Shown here: in pieces, positions 1 to 7,245 of the stretch
How positions within the stretch are numbered: position 1 is the stretch's first letter
How the letters are laid out: each line of letters begins with the position of its first letter
Source: CAZYBG01 sp964645155
GTDB taxonomy: Bacteria; Pseudomonadota; Alphaproteobacteria; Rhodobacterales; Rhodobacteraceae
Direction: 5' to 3'
Length of the DNA stretch: 20,807 nt
Assembly: GCA_964645155.1 (NCBI GenBank)
Contig: CAZYBG010000052.1
Span: forward strand, 1-20,807
The notes under the pieces: model-generated
What the model saw: only the letters and a program-made list of their open reading frames with translations
Database searches by the model: none
What the model was told of the DNA's origin: nothing
Position numbers and translations under genes: made by a program

Positions 1-2
1 AA

Positions 3-647
3 GCGGTGGCCGACCTGCGCGCGAACCCGGTGCAGGTCGCCGGCGGCGAGGTGCCTGTCGGTCCGCCGGGCCGGGCGGCGACGGTCCATGTCTCGCTCTC
101 GGACGCCACCGGCGACAGCGCGGTGATCGAGTTCGTGGGCGGCGAGATGGTGATCCACCACAGCCGCGACTACCAGATCATGACGAACGAGCCGACCTAC
201 GACCGGCAGCTCGCCATCCTCGAATACTGGCAGGGCGTGAACCCGCGGCAGTTCCTGCCCGGCACGGTGCGCGCCACCGACCGCTTCGTGCGCGCGCATT
301 TCTACATCAACTCGGTGACCCAGAGCGCGGATGCCCGCGTCGCCGCGGCATCGGTGTTCAGCGTGATCCGGCAGACCTCGGTGCCGTGGGGCATCAGCGT
401 CGAGGACGCGCCGAACCTGTCCACCACGCGCTGGCGTGTCGTCGCCGACCACAAGGACCGCCGCTACTACGTCGAGTCGGTGCTGTCGCCCAGCGTGTTC
501 TGGGTCGACATCGCGAACCTCGACCTCGGCGAGGGCGCCGAACCGATGCAGCTCGACCTCGGGCTGGACATGGAGCGCATCCTGTCCGGCGAGGTGTCGG
601 GGCTGTTCGAGCCGCGCGCGCCCTTCGCCTTCCAGCCGGCCGACTGA
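3..647 (+). CDS. Choloylglycine hydrolase / linear amide C-N hydrolase family protein, C-terminal part
   Basis: The reading frame is open to the left edge, so the true start lies outside the window and the GTG at 6 is probably internal. The visible ~214 residues carry a typical second-half signature of the penicillin V acylase/bile salt hydrolase (Ntn-hydrolase) family: a strand-rich SAVIEFVGGEMVIHH segment followed by a YQIMTNEPTYDRQLAILEYW block. The Asn-containing MTNEP stretch is the family's conserved substrate-pocket Asn region. The catalytic N-terminal Cys and any signal peptide are outside the window. Such enzymes hydrolyse linear amide bonds (penicillin V, bile salts or N-acyl homoserine lactones); the substrate here cannot be told. 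The gene ends with TGA and faces a leftward pseudogene whose end is 78 bp away. Confidence 0.8.
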   Translation, partial: AVADLRANPVQVAGGEVPVGPPGRAATVHVSLSDATGDSAVIEFVGGEMVIHHSRDYQIMTNEPTYDRQLAILEYWQGVNPRQFLPGTVRATDRFVRAHFYINSVTQSADARVAAASVFSVIRQTSVPWGISVEDAPNLSTTRWRVVADHKDRRYYVESVLSPSVFWVDIANLDLGEGAEPMQLDLGLDMERILSGEVSGLFEPRAPFAFQPAD

Positions 648-668
648 CGCCTTGGCCCTGCAGCCGTT

Positions 669-724
669 CCTGCCCGTCTGGACCTGGGCCCGCGCCCGCC
701 GCGGGGTCGAGGCCGGAGGGCAGG
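669..724. terminator. Nested GC-rich stem-loop between convergent genes
   Basis: An outer 7-bp arm pair, CCTGCCC (669-675) and GGGCAGG (718-724), encloses a perfect inner hairpin CCCGCG-cccgc-CGCGGG (689-705). It sits exactly between the end of the hydrolase gene (647) and the end of the leftward membrane-protein pseudogene (726). It could act as a terminator for both strands, but there is no T-tract on either side, so an intrinsic terminator is not proven. Confidence 0.3.
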
Positions 725-725
725 G

Positions 726-1543
726 TCATGCCTGCGGCAGGGCAGCACCCCGCCGCCGCGAGGCGACGATCAGGTAGGGGCCGAAGACGATCGCCCGGAA
801 GGAACATGTGAAAACGTTGACGAAGCGGATCGCGCCGCCATCGGCGCCGATCAGCTCCTCCCGCGGGCAGAACAACAGCGCCGCGACGGCAGCCCGGAGC
901 GCGAAGAGCGTGGGCGCGCGCGAGGACCGGAAGAAGGCGAGCGCGAAGAACCCGGGCAACAGCGTCGCGAAAAGCCCGACGCCCGGATGCTCGCCGATCT
1001 CGCCGGCATGGGCGTCGAGCATGCCGCCGTTCAGCACGGCCACGTCGCAGACGGCCCCGCTGCTCCCGGGGTCGAGATCGGCGGCCGACAGGACCGGCAT
1101 CGCGAAGAGCCAGCGCAGGGATGCCGAGGACGCGGAAGAGGGCCGAGGCGATGGCGCAGGCCAGCCCGATCCCGAGCGACAGCGCCAGCGGGTCGGACGG
1201 CGCCGCCCGGCCGCGGGACAGGCTGGCGACGAGGATCACCAGGCCGATCACCATGGCCCCGCCCGATCCGGTCGAAAAGCCTGTCCGCGTTGAAGTGCGA
1301 CGGCGTCCGCGGCGCCGCCTGAATCGCGGGGAACGGCAGTTCGCAGAGCGCCGTCGCCGTCACCGCGAGGGACAGCAGGCGCAGCCAGAGCAGGTCGTCA
1401 TCGATCGGCCGCTGGTCGGCGACCAGAAGGACGGGCGTGGGAAGCATGGCCGCAACGCCGATCGCGGCGGCAAGGCCGAGGGGTCGGGACAGGACCGCCA
1501 TGTTCGGGGTCCACGGCAGCGGCGCAGGCGAGGTCTGGTCCAT
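726..1543 (-). pseudogene. Polytopic membrane protein gene broken by two frameshifts
   Basis: No single frame covers this gene, but three leftward frames join into one convincing ~270-residue membrane protein. Piece 1 starts at the ATG at 1543 (MDQTSPAPLPWTPNMAVLS) and gives two hydrophobic segments down to about 1265. Piece 2, one frame over, continues with MVIGLVILVASLSRGRA and LSLGIGLACAIASALFRVLG to about 1110. Piece 3 continues with WLFAMPVLSAADLDPGSSG and two more hydrophobic segments (LFATLLPGFFALAFF, LFALRAAVAALLF), ending at 726. Outside these stretches each frame turns into Arg/Pro-rich shadow sequence, which places the shifts near 1255-1275 and 1100-1120. The first lies by a run of four C. 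The family was not recognised. It could be a decayed gene or two sequencing indels. Confidence 0.6.
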
Positions 1544-1554
1544 TCTTAGTCCTG

Positions 1555-1583
1555 CATCGCATGCGATGTACTCTGATGCGATG
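1555..1583. promoter_or_regulatory. Operator-like palindrome plus extra half-site
   Basis: CATCGCATGCGATG at 1555-1568 is a perfect 14-bp palindrome, made of two overlapping inverted copies of ATGCGATG. A third copy of ATGCGATG lies at 1576-1583, 15 bp from the second. The cluster sits 12 bp upstream of the start codon of the leftward membrane-protein pseudogene, a position expected for a repressor site over its promoter or leader. No regulator can be assigned from sequence alone. Confidence 0.45.
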
Positions 1584-1655
1584 TCGTAGGTTCATGGCCA
1601 GGCGCAAAGCCGAACGGCCAGGAAGCCGCTGGATCGCGCTGCGGTGGTGTGCTCC

Positions 1656-1696
1656 CGGCCCGGCCCTGTCGCGCAGTCGGCGAAGCGGCCGGGCCG
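1656..1696 (-). terminator. 10-bp GC-rich stem-loop after the SARP-type regulator gene
   Basis: CGGCCCGGCC (1656-1665) and GGCCGGGCCG (1687-1696) form a perfect 10-bp stem with a 21-nt loop. It begins 20 bp beyond the stop codon of the leftward regulator gene. The stability and position fit transcription termination or mRNA 3' protection. No U-tract follows, so Rho-independent action is uncertain. Confidence 0.4.
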
Positions 1697-1716
1697 CGCC
1701 CTTCCCCCGGACCGGG

Positions 1717-3807
1717 CTAGCCGCGCTGGCCGAGGCGGGTGAGGAAGGCCTGGAAGGCAGGCTCGCCGCGCATCGTGTCGAAGGCGAGGTCCGACGCCAG
1801 CCAGGCGTCGAGCCGGGCGCGCACGATCTCGGGCATCTCGAGCAGGCGGCCGAGGCGGGCGAGCGCCTGCGGCCGCTCGCCCAGCAGGACATAGGCGCGG
1901 GCCAGGTTGTAGTTGAAATGGACGAGGTTCTCGTCGTCGCCGATCACCAGCGCCCAGCGGCACCATTCGCGGGCGCGGTCGGCGTTGCCGAGCTCGGCAT
2001 GGATGCCTGCGCCGAAGGCGAGGGCGTCGGTATTGTCGGGATGCCGTTCGACCGCCGCGTCCAGGCGCTCGACCGCCTGCAGCAGCGCCTCCCGCGCCTC
2101 GGTGGTCCGGCCGAGCACCTGCAACTCCTCGGCCAGCAGGCCGCAGGTGCGGTAGTCCTCGGGCCGGAGCCGCGCCGCCACGGCATAGAGCCGTGCCGCC
2201 TCGGCCCGCTCGCCCCGGAGACGGTGGTTGCGGCCGAGGAAGAACGGCGGCTCGAAGAGGTCGGCATCGAGGCGCCCCGCCTCGGCCAGCTCGCGTTCGG
2301 CCTCGGCGTAGCGGCCTTCGGCGTAGTGCGCGAGGCCGAGGGCAGCGCGCGCCTCGGCCAGGTCGGGATCGAGGCCGATCGCCTTCTGCGCCAGCGCCCG
2401 GCAGGCGCCCGGCTCGGCAAGCCGCGGCGGCGTTAGGCGCATCGAGGTGTAGAATTCGCAGGTCGCCAGAAGCGCATAGGCGCCGGCATAGCCGGGATCG
2501 TGATCGACCGCCTGCGTCAGCAGGAGGCGCGCCGTGACGAGGCTGTGGCGGTCGAGCCCGCGCAGGTAGAACGACCGCGCCTTGAGGTACAGGCGGTAGG
2601 CCTCGACGTTGCGCGTGCCGCGGTCCGAGGGAAGGTCCCGGAACGGCGCCAGGGCGCCGCTCAGCGCCGCCACCACGCTGCGCGAGAGGTCGTCCTGCAG
2701 CAGGAAGATGTCGGTCATCGGCCGGTCGAAGCGGCTGGCCCAGACCTGCCGGCCGCCCGCGCCCTCGACCAGCCGCGCCGTCACGCGGACCATCGCGCCC
2801 TCGTGCCGGACGCTGCCCTGCAGCACGTGGCTGACGCCGAGGATGCGCGCCGCCTCGGCAGCGCCGAGGTTGCGGCCCTTGAGCGCGAAGGCGGCGCTGC
2901 GCGCGACGACGCGGATGCCGCCCACCTTGCCGAGGTCGGTGATGATGTCCTCGCTCAAGCCGTCGGCAAAGTAGCCCTGCGCCGGGTCTCCGCCGATGGT
3001 CGCGAAAGGCAGGACGGCGACCGAGGGCGCCTCCGATCGCCCGGCGGGCTCGGCGACGGCGCTCTCGCCGCCGCCGCGCGACGCGCGGACCTGGCGGGCA
3101 AGCTCGATGGTCTCGGGCTCGGGCGCGATGTCGAGGTCGCCGGCGATCCGGGCCCGCGCCTCCTCGAAGACCTGCAGCGCGAGGCGCTGCTGCCCGCGCG
3201 CCATGTGGGCGCGCATCAGGGCCCGGACCGCTTCCTCGTCCCAGGGGTCGGCCGCCAGGAGCCGCCGGGCGAGGGCCGCGGCCGCGGCGCTGCGCCCGGT
3301 GGCTTCGGCACGGCGGATATGATGCCGCGCCTGATCGGCATAGGCCGCGTCGAGACGGGCGCGTTCGGCCAGCAGCCAGTCGCGGAAGCCGGCATCGCCG
3401 ACATCGAGACCCTCGAGGAACGGACCGCGGCGCAGCGCCAGCGCCGCCTCGGCGGCGGCATCGTCGATCGGCCGCAACAGCGCCTCGGCATCGGTCTCGA
3501 CCGTTGGGGCGAGCGCCACGCAGTCGCGGTCCGACACGATCAGGGCGGCGTGATCGTCGCCGCCGATCCGCCTGAGCCGCAGCAGCGCCTGCTTGAGACT
3601 GTCGCGCGCATGGTCCTGGTTGCTGTCACCCCACAGCAACCCCGACAGCCGCGTCCTGGGGGCGCTGCGGCCACGCGACAGCGCCAGAACGGCGAGGAGC
3701 GCACGGTCCTTGCGCGACCGGACAGGCAGCAACCGCTCGCCCTGCCTGATCTCGAAGGCGCCGAGCAGATTTATCCTGAGTGGAAGGCCGACCTCCGCCT
3801 CGGACAT
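1717..3807 (-). CDS. SARP/BTAD-type transcriptional regulator with TolB-like domain and TPR repeats
   Basis: A 696-residue protein. Residues ~10-105 look like an OmpR-type winged helix (LRINLLGAFEIRQGERLLPV, then RTRLSGLLWGDSNQDHARDS LKQALLRLRR), and ~105-245 are the bacterial transcriptional activator domain. Residues ~262-395 match the TolB-like/adenylate-cyclase-associated module (SVAVLPFATIGGDPAQGYFADG, GLSEDIITDL, ILGVSHVLQGSVR). The rest is a run of TPR-like helices (about 400-690). Such proteins are cytoplasmic DNA-binding activators, typically of one neighbouring cluster. The ATG at 3807 was preferred over the upstream GTG at 3861: it has a GGGA six bases upstream and starts right at the conserved domain. 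The gene diverges from the cassette at 3973-9326, which makes it the likely local regulator (inference). There is no enzymatic cyclase domain. Confidence 0.88.
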   Translation of the reverse strand: MSEAEVGLPLRINLLGAFEIRQGERLLPVRSRKDRALLAVLALSRGRSAPRTRLSGLLWGDSNQDHARDSLKQALLRLRRIGGDDHAALIVSDRDCVALAPTVETDAEALLRPIDDAAAEAALALRRGPFLEGLDVGDAGFRDWLLAERARLDAAYADQARHHIRRAEATGRSAAAAALARRLLAADPWDEEAVRALMRAHMARGQQRLALQVFEEARARIAGDLDIAPEPETIELARQVRASRGGGESAVAEPAGRSEAPSVAVLPFATIGGDPAQGYFADGLSEDIITDLGKVGGIRVVARSAAFALKGRNLGAAEAARILGVSHVLQGSVRHEGAMVRVTARLVEGAGGRQVWASRFDRPMTDIFLLQDDLSRSVVAALSGALAPFRDLPSDRGTRNVEAYRLYLKARSFYLRGLDRHSLVTARLLLTQAVDHDPGYAGAYALLATCEFYTSMRLTPPRLAEPGACRALAQKAIGLDPDLAEARAALGLAHYAEGRYAEAERELAEAGRLDADLFEPPFFLGRNHRLRGERAEAARLYAVAARLRPEDYRTCGLLAEELQVLGRTTEAREALLQAVERLDAAVERHPDNTDALAFGAGIHAELGNADRAREWCRWALVIGDDENLVHFNYNLARAYVLLGERPQALARLGRLLEMPEIVRARLDAWLASDLAFDTMRGEPAFQAFLTRLGQRG

Positions 3808-3843
3808 CGGGGATCCCGCATAATCGTTTCCGCAGGGGCAACA

Positions 3844-3873
3844 TTCACGATCTTTTCCCACGCCGGTTCACGC
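3844..3873. promoter_or_regulatory. Possible SARP direct repeats in the divergent intergenic region
   Basis: Three related heptamers, TTCACGA (3844), TTCCCAC (3855) and TTCACGC (3867), start 11 and 12 bp apart in the 165-bp region between the regulator gene and the rightward cassette. SARP proteins are known to bind heptameric direct repeats spaced about one helical turn. The outer two share six bases; the middle one is a weaker match. No good -10 element stands at the usual distance on either strand, so this is only a candidate. Confidence 0.3.
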
Positions 3874-3972
3874 ACTGCAACCGCCCTGTGCGCGATCCTC
3901 GCGACGTCGGCGGGTGCTGCCAAGGGCCGTCGGCGCGAAGGACATTTTATCAATGCATAGGAGATCGCGGCG

Positions 3973-4242
3973 ATGCAGCGCCATCATGAGTCCAGAGGTC
4001 CTTTCACGCAATTCGTTCATCCCGCAACGGTCCTGTGGACGCACACGCCCGGCGGACGCCGGGATCGGGCGCTGGCGCCGGGCCGGCCGAGGCGCTCCAT
4101 CGCCCGGCTCGCCGGCATGGTCGCCATCGCCGCGTCGGTCGTCGGCTTCCTGCTGGCGGCCGACAGCGACCCCGGCGACCCCCGCAGGCAAGGCGGCGGC
4201 GACGCCCGCACGGCCCCCGCCAGCATCGCCGGCGCGGGCTGA
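3973..4242 (+). CDS. Small single-pass membrane protein, hypothetical
   Basis: An 89-residue ORF with AGGAGA (3958-3963) nine bases before its ATG. The first ~43 residues are polar and Arg/His-rich. One clear hydrophobic helix follows (residues ~47-63, LAGMVAIAASVVGFLLAA), then a Gly/Asp/Pro-rich tail. The Arg-rich side before the helix suggests N-in, C-out topology. It is the first ORF of the rightward block, 17 bp upstream of the 213-aa gene. No family is recognised, and in such GC-rich DNA a chance ORF is possible. The ribosome site, the single good helix and the position are the arguments for it. Confidence 0.45.
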   Translation: MQRHHESRGPFTQFVHPATVLWTHTPGGRRDRALAPGRPRRSIARLAGMVAIAASVVGFLLAADSDPGDPRRQGGGDARTAPASIAGAG

Positions 4243-4259
4243 GCGGCGGAGGAATGCAG

Positions 4260-4901
4260 ATGTCGGAGACAACGCTCGAATTCATCACGCTGAGGCAGCC
4301 GGAGCGCATCCGGCAGAAGGCCAAGCGGCTGCGCTATATCCGCGACCTGAGGGGCGACCAGCTTGCGCCGCTGCGCGAGCAGCTGATCCACACCGACATC
4401 TACGCCGAGAAGGTCGTGATGGCGCGGATGCTGATCGAAGGCCCGCTGTTCTTCACGGTCGAGCGGTACTACGAATTCCGCTTCGAGACCATCGTCGACA
4501 CCCTGCGCGAGGAGCTGCGCGGCCCGCTCGTCCAGCGCGACGGCACGGTCGCCCCCGGCAGCGACCTCGCCGCCCTGATCGCGCTTCTGGAGGGCCGCGT
4601 GCCGGTCCTCGGCACGTCGCAGTTCTTCCACGACCCGACGCTGCCGCCGCAGGCGCTGCTCGCGATGTTCCTGCAATACGCGACGGTCTGGGATTCGCTC
4701 TACGCGACGACCGTGATGGCCGGCATCCACCGGGTCGAGACCAACCACCTGATCGACGCGATCCGCACGATGCACGTGCTGACCGTCCTGCGGCTGGAGA
4801 ACCTGAAGTCGCCGCCACCGGCGACGTGGCCCTACCACGATTTCGACGCCTACGAAGCGATGCTTCCGCGCGACCTTCTCGGCTACCGGCGCCTCGCCTG
4901 A
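4260..4901 (+). CDS. Hypothetical 213-aa protein, first large gene of the SARP-linked cassette
   Basis: The start is the ATG at 4260 because GGAGGA (4248-4253) stands six bases before it; the in-frame ATG at 4254 touches the Shine-Dalgarno sequence and is unlikely. The protein looks mostly helical: a basic first third (ERIRQKAKRLRYIRDLRG), a middle with aromatic clusters (FFTVERYYEFRFE, residues 64-76), and a C-terminal part with YATVWDSLYATTVMAGIHRVE (140-160). No signal peptide, membrane helix or known catalytic motif is visible, so it is probably cytoplasmic. No family was recognised. It lies 28 bp before the 771-aa gene on the same strand, consistent with one transcript. A role as accessory or chaperone-like partner of the two large proteins is only a guess. 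Confidence 0.8.
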   Translation: MSETTLEFITLRQPERIRQKAKRLRYIRDLRGDQLAPLREQLIHTDIYAEKVVMARMLIEGPLFFTVERYYEFRFETIVDTLREELRGPLVQRDGTVAPGSDLAALIALLEGRVPVLGTSQFFHDPTLPPQALLAMFLQYATVWDSLYATTVMAGIHRVETNHLIDAIRTMHVLTVLRLENLKSPPPATWPYHDFDAYEAMLPRDLLGYRRLA

Positions 4902-4929
4902 GGCCGCGCCAGACCATCGGAGACCTGCA

Positions 4930-7245
4930 ATGAAGAACCCCCGCAAACCCGCGCGCGGCCGCGGCGCCGTGGCGCAGCCTCACGGCATCTCGACGACCCT
5001 TCCCGGCCATACCGAGACCGGCCAGCCCGCCCTGCCCAGCTGGGATGGGATGCCGCCGGTCTTCGGCGGCGACGACAATGTCGGGCCGATCGCGCCCTGC
5101 ATCCATTTCCGGCCGTTCCTGCGCAGTTGTCTTGCGCCGGTCGCGGTCGGCGACCTGCTCCTCGTCGAGCAGAACCTCTGCGGCTACACCACCCGCGAGA
5201 TCGCCCAGATCGAGAACGTGATGGCGCGCGAGCGCAAGGAATTCAGCACCCGCGACACCAGCCGCATCACCACCACGACCGAAACGAGCTTCGAACGCGA
5301 GACCGAAGAGTCGCGGTCAACCAAGGTCGACGAGCGGTTCTCGCTCTCGGTCCAGGCGCAGGAGGCGCAGAGCCAGCAGACCTCGGTCAGCGGCAATGTC
5401 AGCGCGTCCTACAGCGCGCCGGCCTTCTCGGCCACCATCGGCGCCAATGCCTCCTACACCTCGTCGAAGGACAGCTCGTACTCCACCTCGCAGGACTACG
5501 CCAAGACGATCACCGAGGAGGCGACCAAGCGCGTCCGCGAGGCGGTGAGCGAGAAGAACAGCGTCACCATCGTCAACGAAAGCGTGCGCACCGCGCTGCA
5601 CGGCATCGACAACACGGCAGGCGAGACGCATGTCCGCGGCGTCTACCAGTGGGTGAACAAGTCCTACAAGGCGCAGCTCTTCGACTACGGCAAGCGGCTG
5701 TTCCTGCAGTTCCTGGTGCCCGAGCCCGCCTTCTTCCTGCGCGACATCGACAAGCTGATCGAGCGCGAGGAGATGGCCAAGCTCGTCGCGCCGGTGCATC
5801 CGCGCGACCGCAGCCCCGGCATCGACAGCTACCGCGACGTGACCGAGGCCAACTATGCCGACCTCGCCGCGGCCTACGACGTGACCGACATCGCGCCGCC
5901 GCCGCCGCAGTTCCTCACCAAGGGCAAGGGCATCTCGTACCCCGAGGCCGATCCCGGCACCACCGACGAGACCCGGTCCGACAAGAACGAGCCGACGCTG
6001 GCGCTGTCGATCGACTCGGTCGTTATCGACCAGGGCTATCACCTGGTGGAATGGCAGGCGAACATCCCGCAGACCACCGTCGCGCGGCCCGACGATGCCG
6101 ATTTCCGCTACGGCTACTACACGACGATCGGGTTCTCGAACGGCAAGGGCGACGCCAACCTGCTGCTCGTCAACGTCCTGGGCGTGACCTGCTACTACCT
6201 CACCTACAACGACAGCGGCACCACGGCGGACCGGGACAAGGACATCCTCGTCAGCACCGACCGCTTCGACGAATGGCACGCCGTCTCGGACCATATCGAG
6301 GGGGAGATCCCGATCACCGTCGGCGCCGAGTTCGAGGGCAAGTTCTACTTCAACCTGCTCTACAAGATGGAGCGCAACGAGGCGACCTTCGAGCAGTGGC
6401 AGATCGAGACCTACGGCAAGATCCTCGGCGGCTACAAGTCCAAGCAGGACGCCTACGACCAGGCGCTCCAGCAGGCCGAGATCGCGCGCGACAGCCAGAT
6501 CGGCGAACTGAAGGTCCAGCCCCGCGAGGAGACCTTCCGCCGGGTCGAGGCCGAGGAGCTGCGCAAGCACTGCATCGACGTGCTGACGCGCCACACCGCC
6601 TTCGCCGACGTCCCGCCGCGGCTGAACGAGCTGCCCGACGGGCGGCTCGAGATCAACCTCCTGGGCCTCTTCGGCATCCCGAACTGGCAGGCGAACAACG
6701 TCAACGGCACGACCGCGGTGTTCTTCGAGGAGGCGTTTGCCTGGCAGGACATCACCTACAAGCTCTACCCCTACTTCTGGACCGACCGGAAACGCTGGCA
6801 CACGCTGTTCCGCGAGGTCGAGACGGGCGATGCGCTGTTCGACCAGTTCCTGCGCGCCGGCTATGCGCGCGTCCTGGTGCCGCTCACACCAAGCTACGAG
6901 CGCTCGGTGCTGTTCTACCTGCGCACCAGCATGATCTGGGCCGGCGGCGAGGTGCCGGCCTTTGACGACGACATGCACCTGTCGCTCCTCGAGGAACTGC
7001 ACGAGTCCGTCCAGCTCGCGAGGGGCGAGGGCAAGCCGGTGGGCGAGCCCTGGGACATCGAGCTGCCGACGAGCTTCGTCTATCTCCGCGACGAGCCGGG
7101 GCTGCCGGACTTCGCCTGCGACTTCGCGACCGCCGGCACCGACGAGACGCCCGAGCCGCCCGGCGAGGAGGAGATCGAGGCGCAGGAGGCGGCGCTGGCC
7201 CGGCTGATCGCGCCCGAGGGAGCAGCCGAGGGAGTGCGCGTCTGA
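4930..7245 (+). CDS. Large hypothetical protein (771 aa) with an amphipathic beta-hairpin-like segment
   Basis: A GGAG 7-8 bases before the ATG supports the start. There is a disordered basic N-terminus (1-35) and a compact block around GDLLLVEQNLCGYTTREIAQIENVM (74-98). Next comes a highly charged Thr/Glu/Arg stretch (100-136) and a Ser/Thr/Ala-rich region (138-190) whose core alternates polar and apolar residues (VSGNVSASYSA, AFSATIGANASYT). That is followed by a second charged helix and a conserved-looking YQWVNKSYKAQLFDYGKRL block (239-257). The C-terminal third has an aromatic motif (ITYKLYPYFWTDRKRW, 608-623) and an acidic tail. There is no signal peptide. The alternating segment flanked by charged helices resembles membrane-inserting hairpins of beta-pore-forming proteins. 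From memory only, the ENVM and YPYFW blocks recur in large uncharacterised bacterial proteins. Function is unknown. The stop overlaps the next start (TGATG). Confidence 0.85.
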   Translation: MKNPRKPARGRGAVAQPHGISTTLPGHTETGQPALPSWDGMPPVFGGDDNVGPIAPCIHFRPFLRSCLAPVAVGDLLLVEQNLCGYTTREIAQIENVMARERKEFSTRDTSRITTTTETSFERETEESRSTKVDERFSLSVQAQEAQSQQTSVSGNVSASYSAPAFSATIGANASYTSSKDSSYSTSQDYAKTITEEATKRVREAVSEKNSVTIVNESVRTALHGIDNTAGETHVRGVYQWVNKSYKAQLFDYGKRLFLQFLVPEPAFFLRDIDKLIEREEMAKLVAPVHPRDRSPGIDSYRDVTEANYADLAAAYDVTDIAPPPPQFLTKGKGISYPEADPGTTDETRSDKNEPTLALSIDSVVIDQGYHLVEWQANIPQTTVARPDDADFRYGYYTTIGFSNGKGDANLLLVNVLGVTCYYLTYNDSGTTADRDKDILVSTDRFDEWHAVSDHIEGEIPITVGAEFEGKFYFNLLYKMERNEATFEQWQIETYGKILGGYKSKQDAYDQALQQAEIARDSQIGELKVQPREETFRRVEAEELRKHCIDVLTRHTAFADVPPRLNELPDGRLEINLLGLFGIPNWQANNVNGTTAVFFEEAFAWQDITYKLYPYFWTDRKRWHTLFREVETGDALFDQFLRAGYARVLVPLTPSYERSVLFYLRTSMIWAGGEVPAFDDDMHLSLLEELHESVQLARGEGKPVGEPWDIELPTSFVYLRDEPGLPDFACDFATAGTDETPEPPGEEEIEAQEAALARLIAPEGAAEGVRV

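Noticed and set aside
2500..3960. Long rightward ORF (486 codons) opposite the SARP-type regulator
   Set aside because: It is Arg/Gln/Gly-rich low-complexity shadow sequence with no domain, while the opposite strand has a clear regulator.
5317..7002. Long leftward ORF (561 codons) opposite the 771-aa gene
   Set aside because: A Leu/Val/Asp/Arg-rich antisense shadow typical of high-GC codon bias. The rightward gene has a ribosome site, varied composition and coupling to its neighbour.
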